Below, piece after piece: positions 44,480 through 55,310 of a stretch of DNA of 64,000 bases. The notes under the pieces are model-generated. The model was not told where the DNA came from and did not search any database. It saw only the letters and a program-made list of their open reading frames with translations. A program made the translations under genes and the position numbers. The stretch spans positions 44,889,975 to 44,953,974 of the forward strand of contig NC_061804.1 in assembly GCF_021462225.1 (NCBI RefSeq), written 5' to 3'. Source of the DNA: Girardinichthys multiradiatus (lineage: Eukaryota > Chordata > Actinopteri > Cyprinodontiformes > Goodeidae). The stretch's first letter is position 1, and every line of letters begins with the position of its first letter.

Positions 44480-46150
44480 ATCCATTTACTAAGGATAAAT
44501 TAATCATATCTAAAATGGGGTTGGTAATCAGAGGGAACACTTCCTTAAATACTTTGGTTGGGATTGGGTCTAACATACAAGTTGAAGGTTTAGATTAAGC
44601 TAATATTTCTGATAACTCAGGAAGCCCCACAGGATCAAAGCAGTCCAAACACAGATCAGGTTCTACAGTTACTTCCAATGTTGTCTCACTTACTGAGGAT
44701 GAAGTAATCATCTTCGGGAGTATGGCAAAGATTTTATTTTTTTATAAAATCAATTTTATTTAAGAAGAATCCCATAGTCATAACTGCTGAGAGCTAAGGG
44801 GATGGACGACTCAACAGAGCTATGACTCTGTGTAAGTTTAGCAACTGTACTAAAGAGAAACGTAGGATTATTCTTGTTCTCTTCTATTAATGATGAGATA
44901 TAAGCTGTTCTATCTTGGTGAAGTTCAATTCAATTCAGTTTTATTTATATAGCGCCAATTCACAACACATGTTGTCGCAAGGCACTTCACAACAGTCAGG
45001 GTGAAGTGTCTTTTTATACAACAGATAATTTTTCCAGATGAAGTAGGAGTCCTCTAGGTGTGTAGAGAGCCATTTTCTCTCCAATTTTCAAAAATTGTGC
45101 TTTAAAGTACACAGATCTAAATTAAACCAAGGAGCCTGCCTCCTGTGAGTAATTACCTTCTTTTTCAAGGGTGCTGCATTGTCTAATGCACCAAGCAATG
45201 ATGAAATAACACTATGAACAAGAGAATCAATTTGTGAAGGGGCAGAAACAAAATTATTGCCCTCCACTGTGTTTTTCTGTGATAATGAGGAAATCAAAAG
45301 TGGAACAGATTCTATAAAGGTTGTTCCAGCATTGTGTGATAATGATCTACTATAATGAAATTTTCTTTCAGGTGTGGAGTACTCCTTTAAATTAAACTCA
45401 AAGGTTATTAAAAAATGGTCAGACAGGACAGGGTTATGAGAAAATATTGTTATATCTTTACACTCAATGCCATATGTCAGCACAAGGTCCAGAAAATGAA
45501 GACAATGAAGGTAGGTTTGTTAATGTTTTGAGCAAAGCCAATTGAGTCTAAGACAGCATTAAAGGCTATATATAAGCTATCACTTTCAGTGTCAACATGA
45601 ATGTGAAAATCCCCCACTATAATAACCTTATCTTTATTTAATATTAAATCAGATAGAGGTCTGAAAACTGATCTCAAAATTGAGAGTAAGGGCCTGGACG
45701 GTACAAAACAACAAACAGAAGTGGTTTTTGTGCTTTGCAATTTGGATGAGGAAAACTAAGAATTAAATATTCAAAAGAGTTGTAGCTATTGATTGGTCTG
45801 GGACTAGTCAATAAATCAGACTGAAAGATGGTTGCTTCTCCTCCTCCTTGCCCAGTATGTCGAGGAATATGAAAATTTAAATAATTAATAGGAGTTGACT
45901 CATTTATAATAACATAATACTCTTGCTGTAGCCAGGTTTCTGTGAGGCAAAATAAATCAATCTGATTGTCACAAAGCAGGTCACTAACTAGCAAAGTCTT
46001 TGAAGATAGAGATCTTATGTTCAGTAAGCCACATTTAATTGTTTTATTTTTCTTTTTAGTCTGAGTTGTGTTTATTTTTATTAGATTTTCCTGATTTCCT
46101 CCATTCAGATTATTTTTTAATCTATTCCATTTTGGCAGTGGACGAGACAC
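44480..46150 (-). pseudogene. L2 ORF2, endonuclease part
   Basis: Starts with a basic, asparagine-rich region, then [35 protein letters not shown] (about 45950), IIVGDFHIHVDTESDS (about 45620) and NPVLSDHFLI (about 45435). Frames change near 45700 and 45480, and a 75-bp insertion sits at 44925-44999. The catalytic RT motifs are missing. Confidence 0.82.
44925..44999 (-). mobile_element. 75-bp L2 tail insertion with 8-bp target duplication
   Basis: The inverse of GGCGCTATATAAATAAAACT and AATTGAATTGAA interrupts the ORF2 frame. GGTGAAGT flanks it on both sides (44917-44924 and 45000-45007). The uninterrupted site is seen in copy 1 near 21080. This is a very short, 5'-truncated L2 retrotransposition. 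Confidence 0.88.
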
Positions 46151-46243
46151 TGTCTTAATAGGGTAATGGGTGGGTAGCAGTACAGAAGCTGCAGAGAGGA
46201 GTGTTAAACTACAACCCTGCTTCCTGGTCTGGACCCTGGGTTG

Positions 46244-47121
46244 TCAGAGTTTTGGAGAACTAATAAATTTGGCCAAATTCCTAGAAAGGAGAGCTGCTCC
46301 ATCCAAAGTGGGATGGATGCCGTCTCTCCGGATCAGACCAGGTTTTCCCCAAAATGTTTGCCAATTATCAATGTTGCCCACATCGTTTTCTGGACACCAC
46401 CTAGACAGCCAGCGGTTGAATGACAGCATGCGGCTAAACATGTAGTCACTGGTGAGATCGGGGAGGGGACCAGAGAAAATTACGGAGTCCGACATTGTTT
46501 TGGCAAACACCGAAGCAACACTAACTTTGGTGACCTCCGATTGATGTAACCGGGTGTCATTACCGCCAGTGTGAATAACAATCTTACTGTATTTACGCTT
46601 ATCCTTAGCCAGCAGTTTCAGGTATGATTTGATGTCACCCGTTCTGGCCCCTGGCAGACATTTGACTATGGTCGCTGGTGTCTCTAGTGCCACGTTTCTG
46701 ACTATGGAGCTGCCAATTACCAGAGTCAGCTCCTCAGAGGGTGTGTCGCTGAGCGGGGAAAATCTGTTAGAAACACAGACAGGTGGTGACCTGTGGGCTG
46801 GGATCTTGGACTATGCTTTCTACATACCGTGACCCAGCCGGCCTGAGGCCCCGGCTGCGCGGGCTCTGCTGAAAGACTACTACAGGGAGCTACCCTCGTT
46901 GGGTCCGCACTAGCTAAGGGGCCTTGGCTATCTGCTGGTTTTTCAACAGCGCGGAGCCGGGCCTCCAATTCTGACACCCTCGCCTCCAAAGCTGCAAAAT
47001 TGCTACATTTATTACACGTACCATTATCACTAAAGGAGGCAGAGGAGTAACTGAACATCTGACACAGAGAGCAGGAGAATGGAGGAGACTCAGAGAGAGA
47101 AACAGCGGAACGGGTAGCCAT
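46244..47121 (-). pseudogene. L2 ORF1 with cysteine/coiled-coil start and SGNH esterase
   Basis: The ATG at 47121 opens MATRSAVSLSESPPFSCSLC with CxxC pairs and a short coiled coil (ALEARVSELEARLRAVEK). The second frame (46693-46244) carries [16 protein letters not shown] (block with GGND), [12 protein letters not shown] and [16 protein letters not shown] (the D-x-I-H block). So the esterase residues S/G-N-D-H blocks are better kept here than in copy 1. One frame change near 46710-46730 separates the two parts. Confidence 0.82.
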
Positions 47122-47375
47122 GGTGGAGCTAAAGCTGACGCTAAGCTAGCAACCCTTTACCACTACTAGAAAAACTGTGTAAGACACGGAGAGTCCCCAA
47201 ATGTTAAAAGCAGCAACAGAAAGTATGTGTTTTAAAGTGCTTATGTATTAGAACAAGTAAGAGGTATCACAGTAGAGAGAAATCAGATCGAACGAAAGAG
47301 CCTTCACACACCAAACAATCCACCGAGTGCAACAGTGAAAACAGGAAGTGACGAATACGCCTTACCATGCCTGTC

Positions 47376-47639
47376 CAGCAGAGGCAGTCTAAGCATTAAG
47401 CATTTACATTTTCTGCTTATTTTTCTCCTTTCTACCTCTTTCTCATTAATGTGTTCTTCAGCTAATTGTCAGTAATTTTTGCAAATTTTTATTTATTCAA
47501 ATTTCTTCAGCATATTCTGCTTTGTTCATTCTGCAAAATGCATTCTCACTTATTGTTTTTCTGTTTTTCTTTATTATCAGTGAGAATGCATTCATGCGGG
47601 AAAGCCTCTGAGAACCCGATATTTAGCCAGACATGGTGA
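47376..47639. other. Unassigned DNA
   Basis: T-rich spacer, no feature. Confidence 0.5.
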
Positions 47640-48255
47640 TGCTTTTGAAAGGTTTACTGAAAGTTTGTTATAATGATAATCAGGAAATTCAGGCAGGCAG
47701 ACTGGTAGGGAGCTTGAACAGGCAGGTGACAATAGAACCAGCTGGGAACAAGCTGAACAGGCAGGTAGCAGTCTTGGAGGGGCAGATGAAGGCAGAAACC
47801 GCTGGTGACAAGCTGATGTGGGCTTTGAGCTGACGGATAATGGCTGACAGGCTGGTGGCAGGCTTTGAGCAGGCGGATGATGGCAGAACAGACTGATGAC
47901 TGACTTTAAGCAGACTGGAGGCAGGTTGAACAAACTGGTGACAGGCAGAAACAGTCCAGGACATGACCAGAGTCAGAAGTCGAAAGGGAATCCAGTGAGA
48001 ACAGGCCGAACACAGATAGGCAGGCGGTGCACATTGAAACTGGAATGATACTCATACTGGCAAGGATGAGACAACCTGGTGAAGACTGGTAGAGAGAGGC
48101 AGGTATAAATAGACAGGTACAGCTGTGAGGAATGAGGGTAATGAGGAGACAGGCAGGTGCATCTGCTCACTCTAATTAGCAGTGTTGATCAGAGAGTGGT
48201 AAACAGCCAGCCAGCCCTAAAAAAACAATCAAACTGGGAGGATTCATGACAAAAA
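47640..48255. repeat. Non-coding repeat rich in CAGGCAG/CTGGTG words
   Basis: Many short copies of AGGCAGGCAGACTGG-like and GACAGGCTGGTGGCAGGC-like words, ending GGGAGGATTCATGACA. It is typical of fish non-autonomous hAT-like repeats ending in CATGACA. Frames across it are products of the repeat. Confidence 0.5.
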
Positions 48256-48282
48256 AAATAGTTCAAACTTAAATTAAGCTTG

Positions 48283-48507
48283 CTTATGCTTGAAGGCAAG
48301 TCCCTTGTTCCTAACAAAATCTCAGATGTTTTGCCAGGTCTGGTCTTTCAAAACTGGATGCTCACACTTTTTGCAGAGGTCACATTCTCCTTTAGTTGCC
48401 AAGTGGGATTTCATTACGTGAGTTTTAAAGAGTTTCATCACAGCAGTGACTTTTGCAGTGCTCTACGGTCTCCTTGCATAAGTCATCTTCCTTCTGGTAG
48501 TGACTAA
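48283..48507 (+). pseudogene. Possible upstream part of a HECT-like gene
   Basis: A 75-codon frame with EGKSLVPNKISDVLPGLVFQ and MLTLFAEVTFSFSCQVGFHY loosely resembles the N-lobe stretch of fish HECT-like (G2E3-like) proteins. The order and strand agree with the clearer HECT end at 52353-52814. Weak on its own. Confidence 0.25.
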
Positions 48508-49104
48508 AATCAAACAATATGACAAAAGAGAAAGACAAAGTTTTTATGTTGTACTTAAAAAGAATCTAATTAAAATTCAACACATACATCATGTATAGAT
48601 AATTTCATTATTTTCTAAATAAATGTTTAAGCATAATTTAAATTTTTAATCTGTTCCATTGTTGAGATTTGGATATTTAATGTCAAAATATTTGTAAAAT
48701 TAACACAATATTGATTTGAAGGTCAGACATTTGTTACCTTTAATGGATGAAGTTTCAGCAGTTTTGCAGGGTTTCACCTCAGGTGAATCTAAAGCAGGGA
48801 GACAAGGATGTTGCAATTTATTAATAAGACAATTTTTACCCAAATAGTTGGTCCAGTTAATTGCAGTAAACACAATTATATAAATTTGTTTGCAATTAGT
48901 TTACTAATTAAGAAGCCACTTTGTTTTACCCTAAATATGTCAGAATATCCAACAAAACTAGAATACAGATATGTTATAAAACAATTGAAGTCCAACTAGA
49001 CTATCCAGATCAATTGCCGTTTTTGGTAGAAATCCTATTACCACATGGTAAATAATTTACTGGTAGGTTTAGAAGTGTCATACAAACACTAACAAAACCA
49101 AGAT
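48508..49104. other. AT-rich DNA, no firm feature
   Basis: A 47-base minus-strand stretch at 48743-48790 has AG and GT flanks, but nothing supports a gene. Confidence 0.4.
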
Positions 49105-51298
49105 TCATTATATGCATGCTCCTGGGTCCATCCATCCATTATCTTCCGCTTATCCAAGCAGGTCACAGGGGCAGCAGCCTAGGCAGAGACCTAGACTTCC
49201 CTCTCCCAAGCCACGTGGGCCAGCTAGTCTGGGGGAATCCCAAGACGCTCTTAGGCCAGCTGAGAAACAGTCCTTCCAGCATGTCCTTCTCTGCTCATTT
49301 GGGTCTCCTCCCATTAGGGCATACCCGGAACACCTCTACAGGGAGATGCTGGAGCCACATCAACTGGCTCCTCACGACATGGAGGAGCAATGGCTCTACT
49401 CTGATGACCAAGCTTCTCATCCTATCTCTAAGGAAGAACCCAGACACCCTGCGTAGAAAACTCATTTTGGCCTCTTGTACCCGCAATCTTGTTCTTCTGG
49501 TCACTACTCAAAGCTTGTGACCAAAGATGAGAGTAAGAACATAGAAAGGTTGGTAAATCGAGAACTTCGGCTTTTAGCTCAGCTCTCATTTCAACGCGAC
49601 AGACTGGTAAGGCGCTCGCATCATTGCAGATGCACCCAATCCACCTATTGATCTCCTGCTCCATTTTTCCCTCATTTGGTAACAAGACCCTGAAATACTT
49701 TAACTCCTGTGCGAAAGCTGGAGATCATGATCTGATAAAGCCAGCTGGACCGCATCATCTGCAAAAAGCAGAGATCTGATACTGAGGCCATCAAGACGGA
49801 TCCCCTCAACACCTTGTCTGTGCATATAAATTCTGCCCATAAAAGTTATGAACAGAATTGGTGACAGGGCAGCCTTGGCGGAGTGCCACTCTTACCAAAA
49901 ACAAGTCTGACTTACTGCCAGGAATGCAGACCAAGTTCCGGAAGAGCACTGTTACTCCATACACCCATAGTACCGTCCACAAGTCTCCCTGAGGAACACA
50001 GTCAAATGCCTTCACCAAGTTCACAACACACATGTAGACTGGTTGGGTAAACTCCCATGCATCTTCCAGGACCCTGCTGAGGCTGTAGAGCTAGTCCAGT
50101 GTTCAATGGTCAGTGTTCTTCCTGAACCCAAGGTTCGACTATCCGGTGGAATCCCCTTTACAGAACCTCTGAGTATACCTTTCCAGGGAGGCTTAGGAGC
50201 GTGATCCCCCTTTAGTCGGAACACATGCTACAGCCCCTTATAAATAGGGGATTCACCACCCTAGTCTCCCAATCCAGAGGAACTACTTCCGATATCCACG
50301 CAATGTTGTAAATTCGCGTCAACCAACACAGCCTCACAACATCCAGAGCCTTAAGGAACTCCTGGTGAATCTCCTGCAACTCCCGGCCCTGCCCCCGGGG
50401 AGCTTTTAAATAACCTCAGCACAAGAGACTGAAGAGCCCAACCCACTGTAAGATGTAATGGCGTGATTGAGGAGGTCTTCGAAATATTCTGCCCACTGAC
50501 TCACAATGTCCAAAGTTGAGGTCAGCTGCACAGCATCCCCCCCATAAACAGTGTCGGTGGCGCACTGCCTTTCCCTCCTAAGACGCCGGATGGTGGATCA
50601 GAATCGCTTAGAGTTGTACAGAAGTCATTAACCATGGCTTCATCAAACTCCTCCCATATCAGAGTTTTCCCTCAGCGACCACGATGCCGCATTCCGCTTG
50701 GACTGCCAGTACCCATCGGCCCCTCTGGCTAAAAATACCCAATAGAACTCTTTTCTGCATGACAGTATCCTTTGTCACAGGTGTCCACTAGCGAGTTTGA
50801 GGGTTGCCACCACGACAGGCACCGACCACCCTGCAGCCACAGCTCCAGTCAGCTGCCTTGAAAATGGAGTAAAGGATCATGGCCCACTTTCACTCAATAT
50901 CCCCTGCCTCCTGTTTTGTTTGAAGCTTGGGCGGAGGTGGGAGTTGAAACTTCGTCTCAGAGGGGACTCTGCCAGACTTTCTCAGCAGACCCTCAAAATA
51001 CATTTGGGCCTGCCAGGTATGACCTGCATCCTCCTCCACCATCAGAGCCAACTCACTATCACGTACTGGTCAGTTGACAGCTTCGCCTCTCTCTTTACCT
51101 GAGTGTCCAAAACATGGAGCCACAGATCAGATGAGATGGCAACAAAGTCGATCATTGAACTACGGCCTGACGTGTCCTAGTGCCAAGAGCATATATGGTC
51201 ACTCTTTGGCTTGAACATGGTGTTTGTTATGGACAATCCATGATGAGCACATAATTCCAATAACAAAACACCACACGGGTTCAGATTGGAAAGGGGAT
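49105..51298 (-). mobile_element. Rex3/RTE-type LINE (decayed)
   Basis: The minus-strand order is an endonuclease-side region (about 51200-50800), RT with CVVNLVKAFDCVPQGDLW (about 50030), KSDLFLVRVALRQGCPVTN (about 49900) and LLFADDAVQL (about 49780), then the RTE C-terminal tail. It ends in GGATAAGCGGAAGATAATGG with an ATGG repeat (49127-49150). Many frameshifts. It lies between the two HECT-like pieces. Confidence 0.82.
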
Positions 51299-51688
51299 CT
51301 GTTAGATAAATGTACATACATTATTCAGTTTTCATTCTACATTACTTATTTACTATCTAGATGTGCTGTTTATATTACTGATTGAGAATGGTTGTTATCT
51401 CCTTATGCATAGAGGAATATGATGTTGCAACATGAGCACAGGATGTGAGAACAGTCTGTTTTCACATAAAGATAAACTCCCTCAGCAGTTGAAACCTCAT
51501 GTAACTAGGGCGTTCCTTATCCAATAAAAGCATGAAGAGCGGAGACTGTCTTCAGAGTGTGTTTGGAGGATTGTAACTGAGACAGTCTCCGGGACACTCT
51601 CCTTGCAAGTTAAAACAAACTAACTTCTCTGTGTCTTTCTTTGTGCAGATGTTGTAATGAGTGTTGGGGTTTAAACCTAATATTTAAA
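51299..51688 (+). repeat. Putative LTR next to a tRNA-Tyr primer site
   Basis: Begins TGTTAGATAAATG right at the end of the Rex3 element, carries AATAAAAGCATG (about 51521) and stops where the primer site begins. The length of about 390 bp suits an LTR. The expected terminal CA is not seen (ends ...ATTTAAA), so the right edge is uncertain, and no second LTR is visible. Confidence 0.5.
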
Positions 51689-51705
51689 TGGTCCTTCGAG
51701 CCGGA
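51689..51705 (+). promoter_or_regulatory. tRNA-Tyr primer-binding site
   Basis: TGGTCCTTCGAGCCGGA is an exact 17-base complement of the 3' end (with CCA) of vertebrate tRNA-Tyr. It is placed directly after an LTR-like segment. Confidence 0.7.
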
Positions 51706-52352
51706 TTCCAAGATACCTGACGATCCCAGCGGGTGAGAGAGATCCAGGTAAAACTCCGTGGCCACGGTAAAAAGACCTTTTCCGGGACTGGTTCTCCCTG
51801 GCAAGCTGGGATCCAAGGGTTGACGGAACTCCAAAAACTCTTCTTTTTACCAAGTTGTCAGAAATTCTGTTAACATCACAGGTAATTGGGTCATTTTAAG
51901 TTATTTGCACATTACATAAAGTAATCATCTTAATTTTTGATTGTGCATCTACAGTGCGGTGGAAAGTATTCAGTGTCTTGGTTTTGTTTTCATTGCTGTA
52001 AAAACAATCATGGCCCATGTAAATTTGTTTTGTTTACAAAGAAATATTAAAAAAACATTGTGTCAATGTTATATTACTTTTGTACAGAGTAATACCAATT
52101 GAATAAAAATATTAAATGAAAAATAAGTGCTTGCATGCTCTGTAGACATTTGATTTGACCTTGACATTGAAGAGGTTTATTTGTGGGGAAAAAGCCAATT
52201 TATGACGACCATGATCAATTTATGACAATAAAACCATAGTCCAATCAAAGGGGTGAATTCTTTTTATAGAAATAGATGTGATAACTTTTTTTTCTTAATA
52301 ACCAATTTTGTAATCTCATAAAAAAAACGTACACAGAAATTTGTTCTTTCAG
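51706..52352 (+). other. Retroelement leader-like and intronic DNA
   Basis: Leader-like sequence to about 51880, then AT-rich DNA leading into the splice acceptor of the HECT-like exon. No gag or pol. Confidence 0.45.
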
Positions 52353-52464
52353 ATGCTTCTTGACAAAGTCACATGGCCAGTTATGCACACTGATGATGAC
52401 GAGGACTGTGATGCCAAGTCCATGTGCCACGTCACAGGTTTTCCGAGAACATTCATTGAAACAG
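52353..52464 (+). pseudogene. HECT-like gene fragment, penultimate exon
   Basis: After the acceptor TTGTTCTTTCAG the frame reads DKVTWPVMHTDDDEDCDAK, SMCHVTGFPRTFIET and ends at the donor ACAG|gtgtgg in phase 1. Acidic linkers followed by VTGFLRxFIE are, from memory, usual in the fish family of HECT-like (G2E3-like) proteins just before the final lobe. The next exon starts in the matching phase. Ubiquitin-ligase function is not claimed for this copy. Confidence 0.55.
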
Positions 52465-52598
52465 GTGTGGCATGTTCAAATTGAATACTGCATCGTTAAT
52501 AAATGAATCTACACTATGAAGCTGATATTCAAATAAAAACTGGATATTTGTTTACCTAACATATAGGCCTCTATCATTCTGTCACCATTCTTCATCAG

Positions 52599-52814
52599 AT
52601 ACTCTGGCTCAGCTGCCGATATGGCTGGGAGATGCTTCCTTCAGAACTCAAGGTGGAGATTTCTGGGGGGATTTTTCCTACCTCAGCAATGTGCTTTGAG
52701 ACACTGAAGCTCCCAGCTTGTATAAAAACTATGACGACTTTAAGGAAGTACTTACCTCTGTCATACAGTTCACACTTTGGACTTGTTTCAGTATTCAATG
52801 CCAGATGCATCTGA
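52599..52814 (+). pseudogene. HECT-like C-terminal lobe fragment
   Basis: Preceded by a strong acceptor (CACCATTCTTCATCAG). In phase with the previous exon it reads DTLAQLPIW; after a shift it reads GWEMLPSELKVEI and FPTSAMCFETLKLPAC, then YKNYDDFKEVLTSVIQF in another frame, and HFGLV near the end. The P-T-S-x-x-C-F-x-x-L-x-L-P pattern is the HECT C-lobe around the catalytic cysteine. At least three small indels break it. Confidence 0.6.
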
Positions 52815-52829
52815 TGGTATGTCCAGCAG

Positions 52830-53350
52830 GCCCGCCAGTTTGAAGTTCAGTGTTAAGGCTTGCGAAATAGGACCCCATAATGCAGACGAGCAGGCAACGT
52901 GATGGTAAGTGAAAAAGGATTTACTGACAAAAAACAAAAACTCACTCACAGGAGGAGGCAGGAACAAAACAACAAATGGGCAGACGAGACAGGCATGGCA
53001 TAATCCGAAAACAAGACCTGAACATAAAAAATGTTTCCGCCCCAAATGACAGATGACCAGGTGAAACAAGAAAACAGATTAACTTGGTGCAGGTAATCCG
53101 AATAAACTTAATTGACAGAAGAACAAAACGTGGCTGGAGCAAAACAGAGACTCTTGAACACAAACTAACAGAAACTAGAAAAACATGAAACAAAAGCATA
53201 ACCAGATCCAAAAAACAAACTTAACTAAACATGAACAAGACGACAAAACTAAAGCATGACCAGGAAAACAACAAACAGAAGCATGATTCAAAAACTGTGA
53301 GAACATATAAGAAAAAAACAGAAATCAAACAACCCCAAATCATAACATTC
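52830..53350. repeat. A-rich non-coding repeat (MITE-like)
   Basis: Dense AACAAAA/GACAAAAC/CATGAAC words between GCGAAATAGGACCCCATAAT and AAATCATAACATT, in the style of the insertion at 42306-42950. It lies between the HECT-like end and the integrase-like end. Long minus-strand frames here are composition effects. Confidence 0.45.
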
Positions 53351-53602
53351 AGTTGTGTAATGCTGTTTTAATAAATAAAAAAAACCCACACATTTCAGCC
53401 CTTGGAGGCATAATGTCAGTTTGACAAAGTTGTTTTATTAAAAAGTTCTACTTAACAAAATTGCTTAGTTGTTCTTCAGGTGTCATTTAATGAACAGACT
53501 TAAACACATTCTCTTACTTTCGATAAAAAAGCAAAGTGTACTTTCAGGTGTACTTTTTCACCTTCAAGCTAAACAAAAAGTCTAGTTTGGATATTAATCC
53601 CT

Positions 53603-53803
53603 TATGATTCTTGACAAAACTTGCACCATTTCCAAGTATGAGTTGATTGCTGCAGCTAAAGAAATGCCTGGAGCAGGCAAAATGGCAACGTCTTCATCTG
53701 AGAGCTGACAGGGCAGCTGAATATCACTGCTTTCGGCTCCAGAGATTTCTGGACGATCAAGTTTACCTATGTTTGGTGGATTTCGTTTGGATTTCGTTTC
53801 CAA
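53603..53803 (-). pseudogene. C-terminal tail of integrase-core gene
   Basis: The minus frame reads DIQLPCQLSDEDVAILPAPG and SLAAAINSYLEMVQVLSRII, then stop. I recall a similar acidic LSDxxxxIL...NPL tail following the integrase core in fish integrase-core proteins. It is separated from the core by the repeat at 53805-54180. Confidence 0.4.
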
Positions 53804-53804
53804 G

Positions 53805-54180
53805 GATTAAGCTGGCAGCTTCCCGTTATTCTCCAACTCCAGAACCAGGGCAGAAGCATACCCTGTCCACCCTCCAACGCAAGCCCCTGAACAAAGAACT
53901 ATTCCTAAACTCACCAGTACTCACTCTTCAGCTCAAGCAAAACCATCTGGATTACCCCGCTTCACACACCTGGGTCCGGACTCCCTCTACCCCTGGCAAC
54001 CTGATGGCATTTGTTTAGTAAGCCATTTTCCTGATTACAGAAATTACCTTGCGTCATTTTTCACAACATATCAGTTCCCTGTTTCACCAGTTCTCTTCCA
54101 CTTTTTTCATACAGTTGGCGAATTTACCCGTTCATGTCCCTGACTTACTGTTGTAAATAAACATCTTACACTATTCAGTT
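53805..54180. repeat. Non-coding repeat between integrase pieces
   Basis: C-rich text followed by GTTGTAAATAAACATCTTAC and CTGAGTGTTCCCTG, of the same style as 12030-12472. It probably inserted into or next to the integrase gene. Confidence 0.4.
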
Positions 54181-54215
54181 ATTTCCTCTGAGTGTTCCCT
54201 GTATGTGGGTCAGAT

Positions 54216-54467
54216 CTATTCCGAAAATGACAACCTTGCTTTGTATCTAGTCCAGAGTTGCCGCAGCGACTGATTCCTTTCAGTTCTAAGACCATGGGAG
54301 TTCCAAACATCTTTAAAAGAGTCGAGCTTTTGCTGGATTTGTGGGAAAAAGCTGCACTGTAGAGCATAAAGGTGGACTTCACTATCAAGTGTTTCCTGAT
54401 TTTCCAAAGTGAAAACCTGAAAGGAGAGGTCCAAGGCATGATTGTAAACATCTCCACATCCTCTGTT
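54216..54467 (-). pseudogene. Integrase-core (DDE) gene, C-terminal core
   Basis: After the acceptor TCTTTATCACAG the minus strand reads a DVEMF start. A second frame then reads FQVFTLENQETLDSEVHLYA, LQCSFFPQIQQKLDSFKDVW, NSHGLRTERNQSLRQLWTRY. The F-x-P-R/Q-I...F...W-N-x-H-x-x-R-T-E-x-N-x-x-x-x-Q-L-W pattern is that of the integrase-core proteins spread through fish genomes. The original transposon class is uncertain. Frame change near 54430. Confidence 0.55.
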
Positions 54468-54567
54468 CTGTGATAAAGATTATATTGACAACTTTAATTC
54501 ATGTTATGTATATCTTAAAGATTTGAAAACTTGTCCAATAGGAATTGTATTTATCGCTGAATTTTAC

Positions 54568-54706
54568 AAGTTCTGCCTGTGATGTGAGAGTTCCCTTCAG
54601 CTCCTCTGTTCATGATCATAAATTCTGCTACCTTTTACGTTTTCCCCTCCCTTATCAGACCGTACTCCACATTGTAGTCCATACTGTTTAATGGCTGCAT
54701 CAGCAT
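54568..54706 (-). pseudogene. Integrase-core gene, upstream exon
   Basis: The exon after GTACCTAGGTTAG reads DADAAIKQYGLQCGVRSDKG with a GGEN continuation, where the D of SDxGGEN is the second catalytic acid, and later SHITGRTC. A stop and a frame slip are present. With 54216-54467 it forms one gene on the minus strand, facing the HECT-like gene. Confidence 0.55.
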
Positions 54707-55044
54707 CTAACCTAGGTACTATTGATAACATTAATAAACTAATTCAGCATATTACACTCACTCAAAGGAGATTAAGTACATTTTAAAAATGCAATGTGAG
54801 AAAATTCTAATTAAATTATAGTGTAGTGAAAACATTCAGACTAAATGTTGGGAGGACAGTCTTTAGATTTGCTAACTGCTACCGGTGGTAAACACAGCAG
54901 TAGCCATGGCAACCGTGAATTATTTTGGCATATTGAAAGAGTGAGAATGTATAAATATGTCCAGAGAGCAGTGTTTATTGATGACATTTACGTTTGTGCA
55001 CCATTTATTGTTTGTCTAGAGTCCATTTCCTCTGCTCTTAAAAG
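54707..55044. other. Unassigned DNA upstream of the integrase exon
   Basis: AT-rich; further 5' exons of the integrase gene are not recognisable. Confidence 0.45.
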
Positions 55045-55310
55045 AGTATGGGGCCTTTCAGACAGGACGCGGTTTGCGCTGCTCTTGCTGCTAGGTTCAG
55101 CGCATTTGCACTACGCGACGTGGTCAAAGTTGAACTATCTTGAGCTTTGACCGAGGTATGCGCAGGGGCTTGCAAAGCGGTGCCCTGCCCCCCGCTTGCG
55201 CCTTACTCGGCGCAGCGGAAAACTGCCCTTGCGCGGCGCAAGCCATTGAAAATAATGGGTTTTAGAACGCAGTGGAGCGCGCGCGCTGCGTCCTGTGTCA
55301 GAGCAGAGAG
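55045..55310. repeat. GC-rich MITE with terminal inverted repeats
   Basis: Starts GGCCTTTCAGACAGGACGC and ends with the near inverse GCGTCCTGTGTCAGAGC, enclosing very CpG-rich DNA (GCGCGCGCGC, GGCGCAAGCC). Size and ends fit a non-autonomous DNA transposon. Confidence 0.6.

Larger units (their letters stand above)
44430..47375 (-). mobile_element. L2-clade LINE with esterase ORF1, copy 2 (3' truncated)
   Basis: The same family as 19198-22711 on the opposite strand, with the 5' UTR kept (5' end at about 47368-47375). ORF1 and the endonuclease half of ORF2 are present, but homology ends at about 44430, before the RT core. Losing the 3' half while keeping the 5' end is the reverse of normal LINE truncation, so it was probably cut by a later rearrangement. 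Confidence 0.88.

Noticed and set aside
48743..48790. Short minus-strand exon-like segment with AG and GT flanks
   Set aside because: Sixteen codons with no recognisable homology; the plus strand reads equally well (MDEVSAVLQGF). Not enough to call.
51689..51711. Piece of a tRNA-Tyr gene
   Set aside because: Only the complement of the 3' end is present, not the body, and it follows an LTR-like end; a primer-binding site is the better reading.
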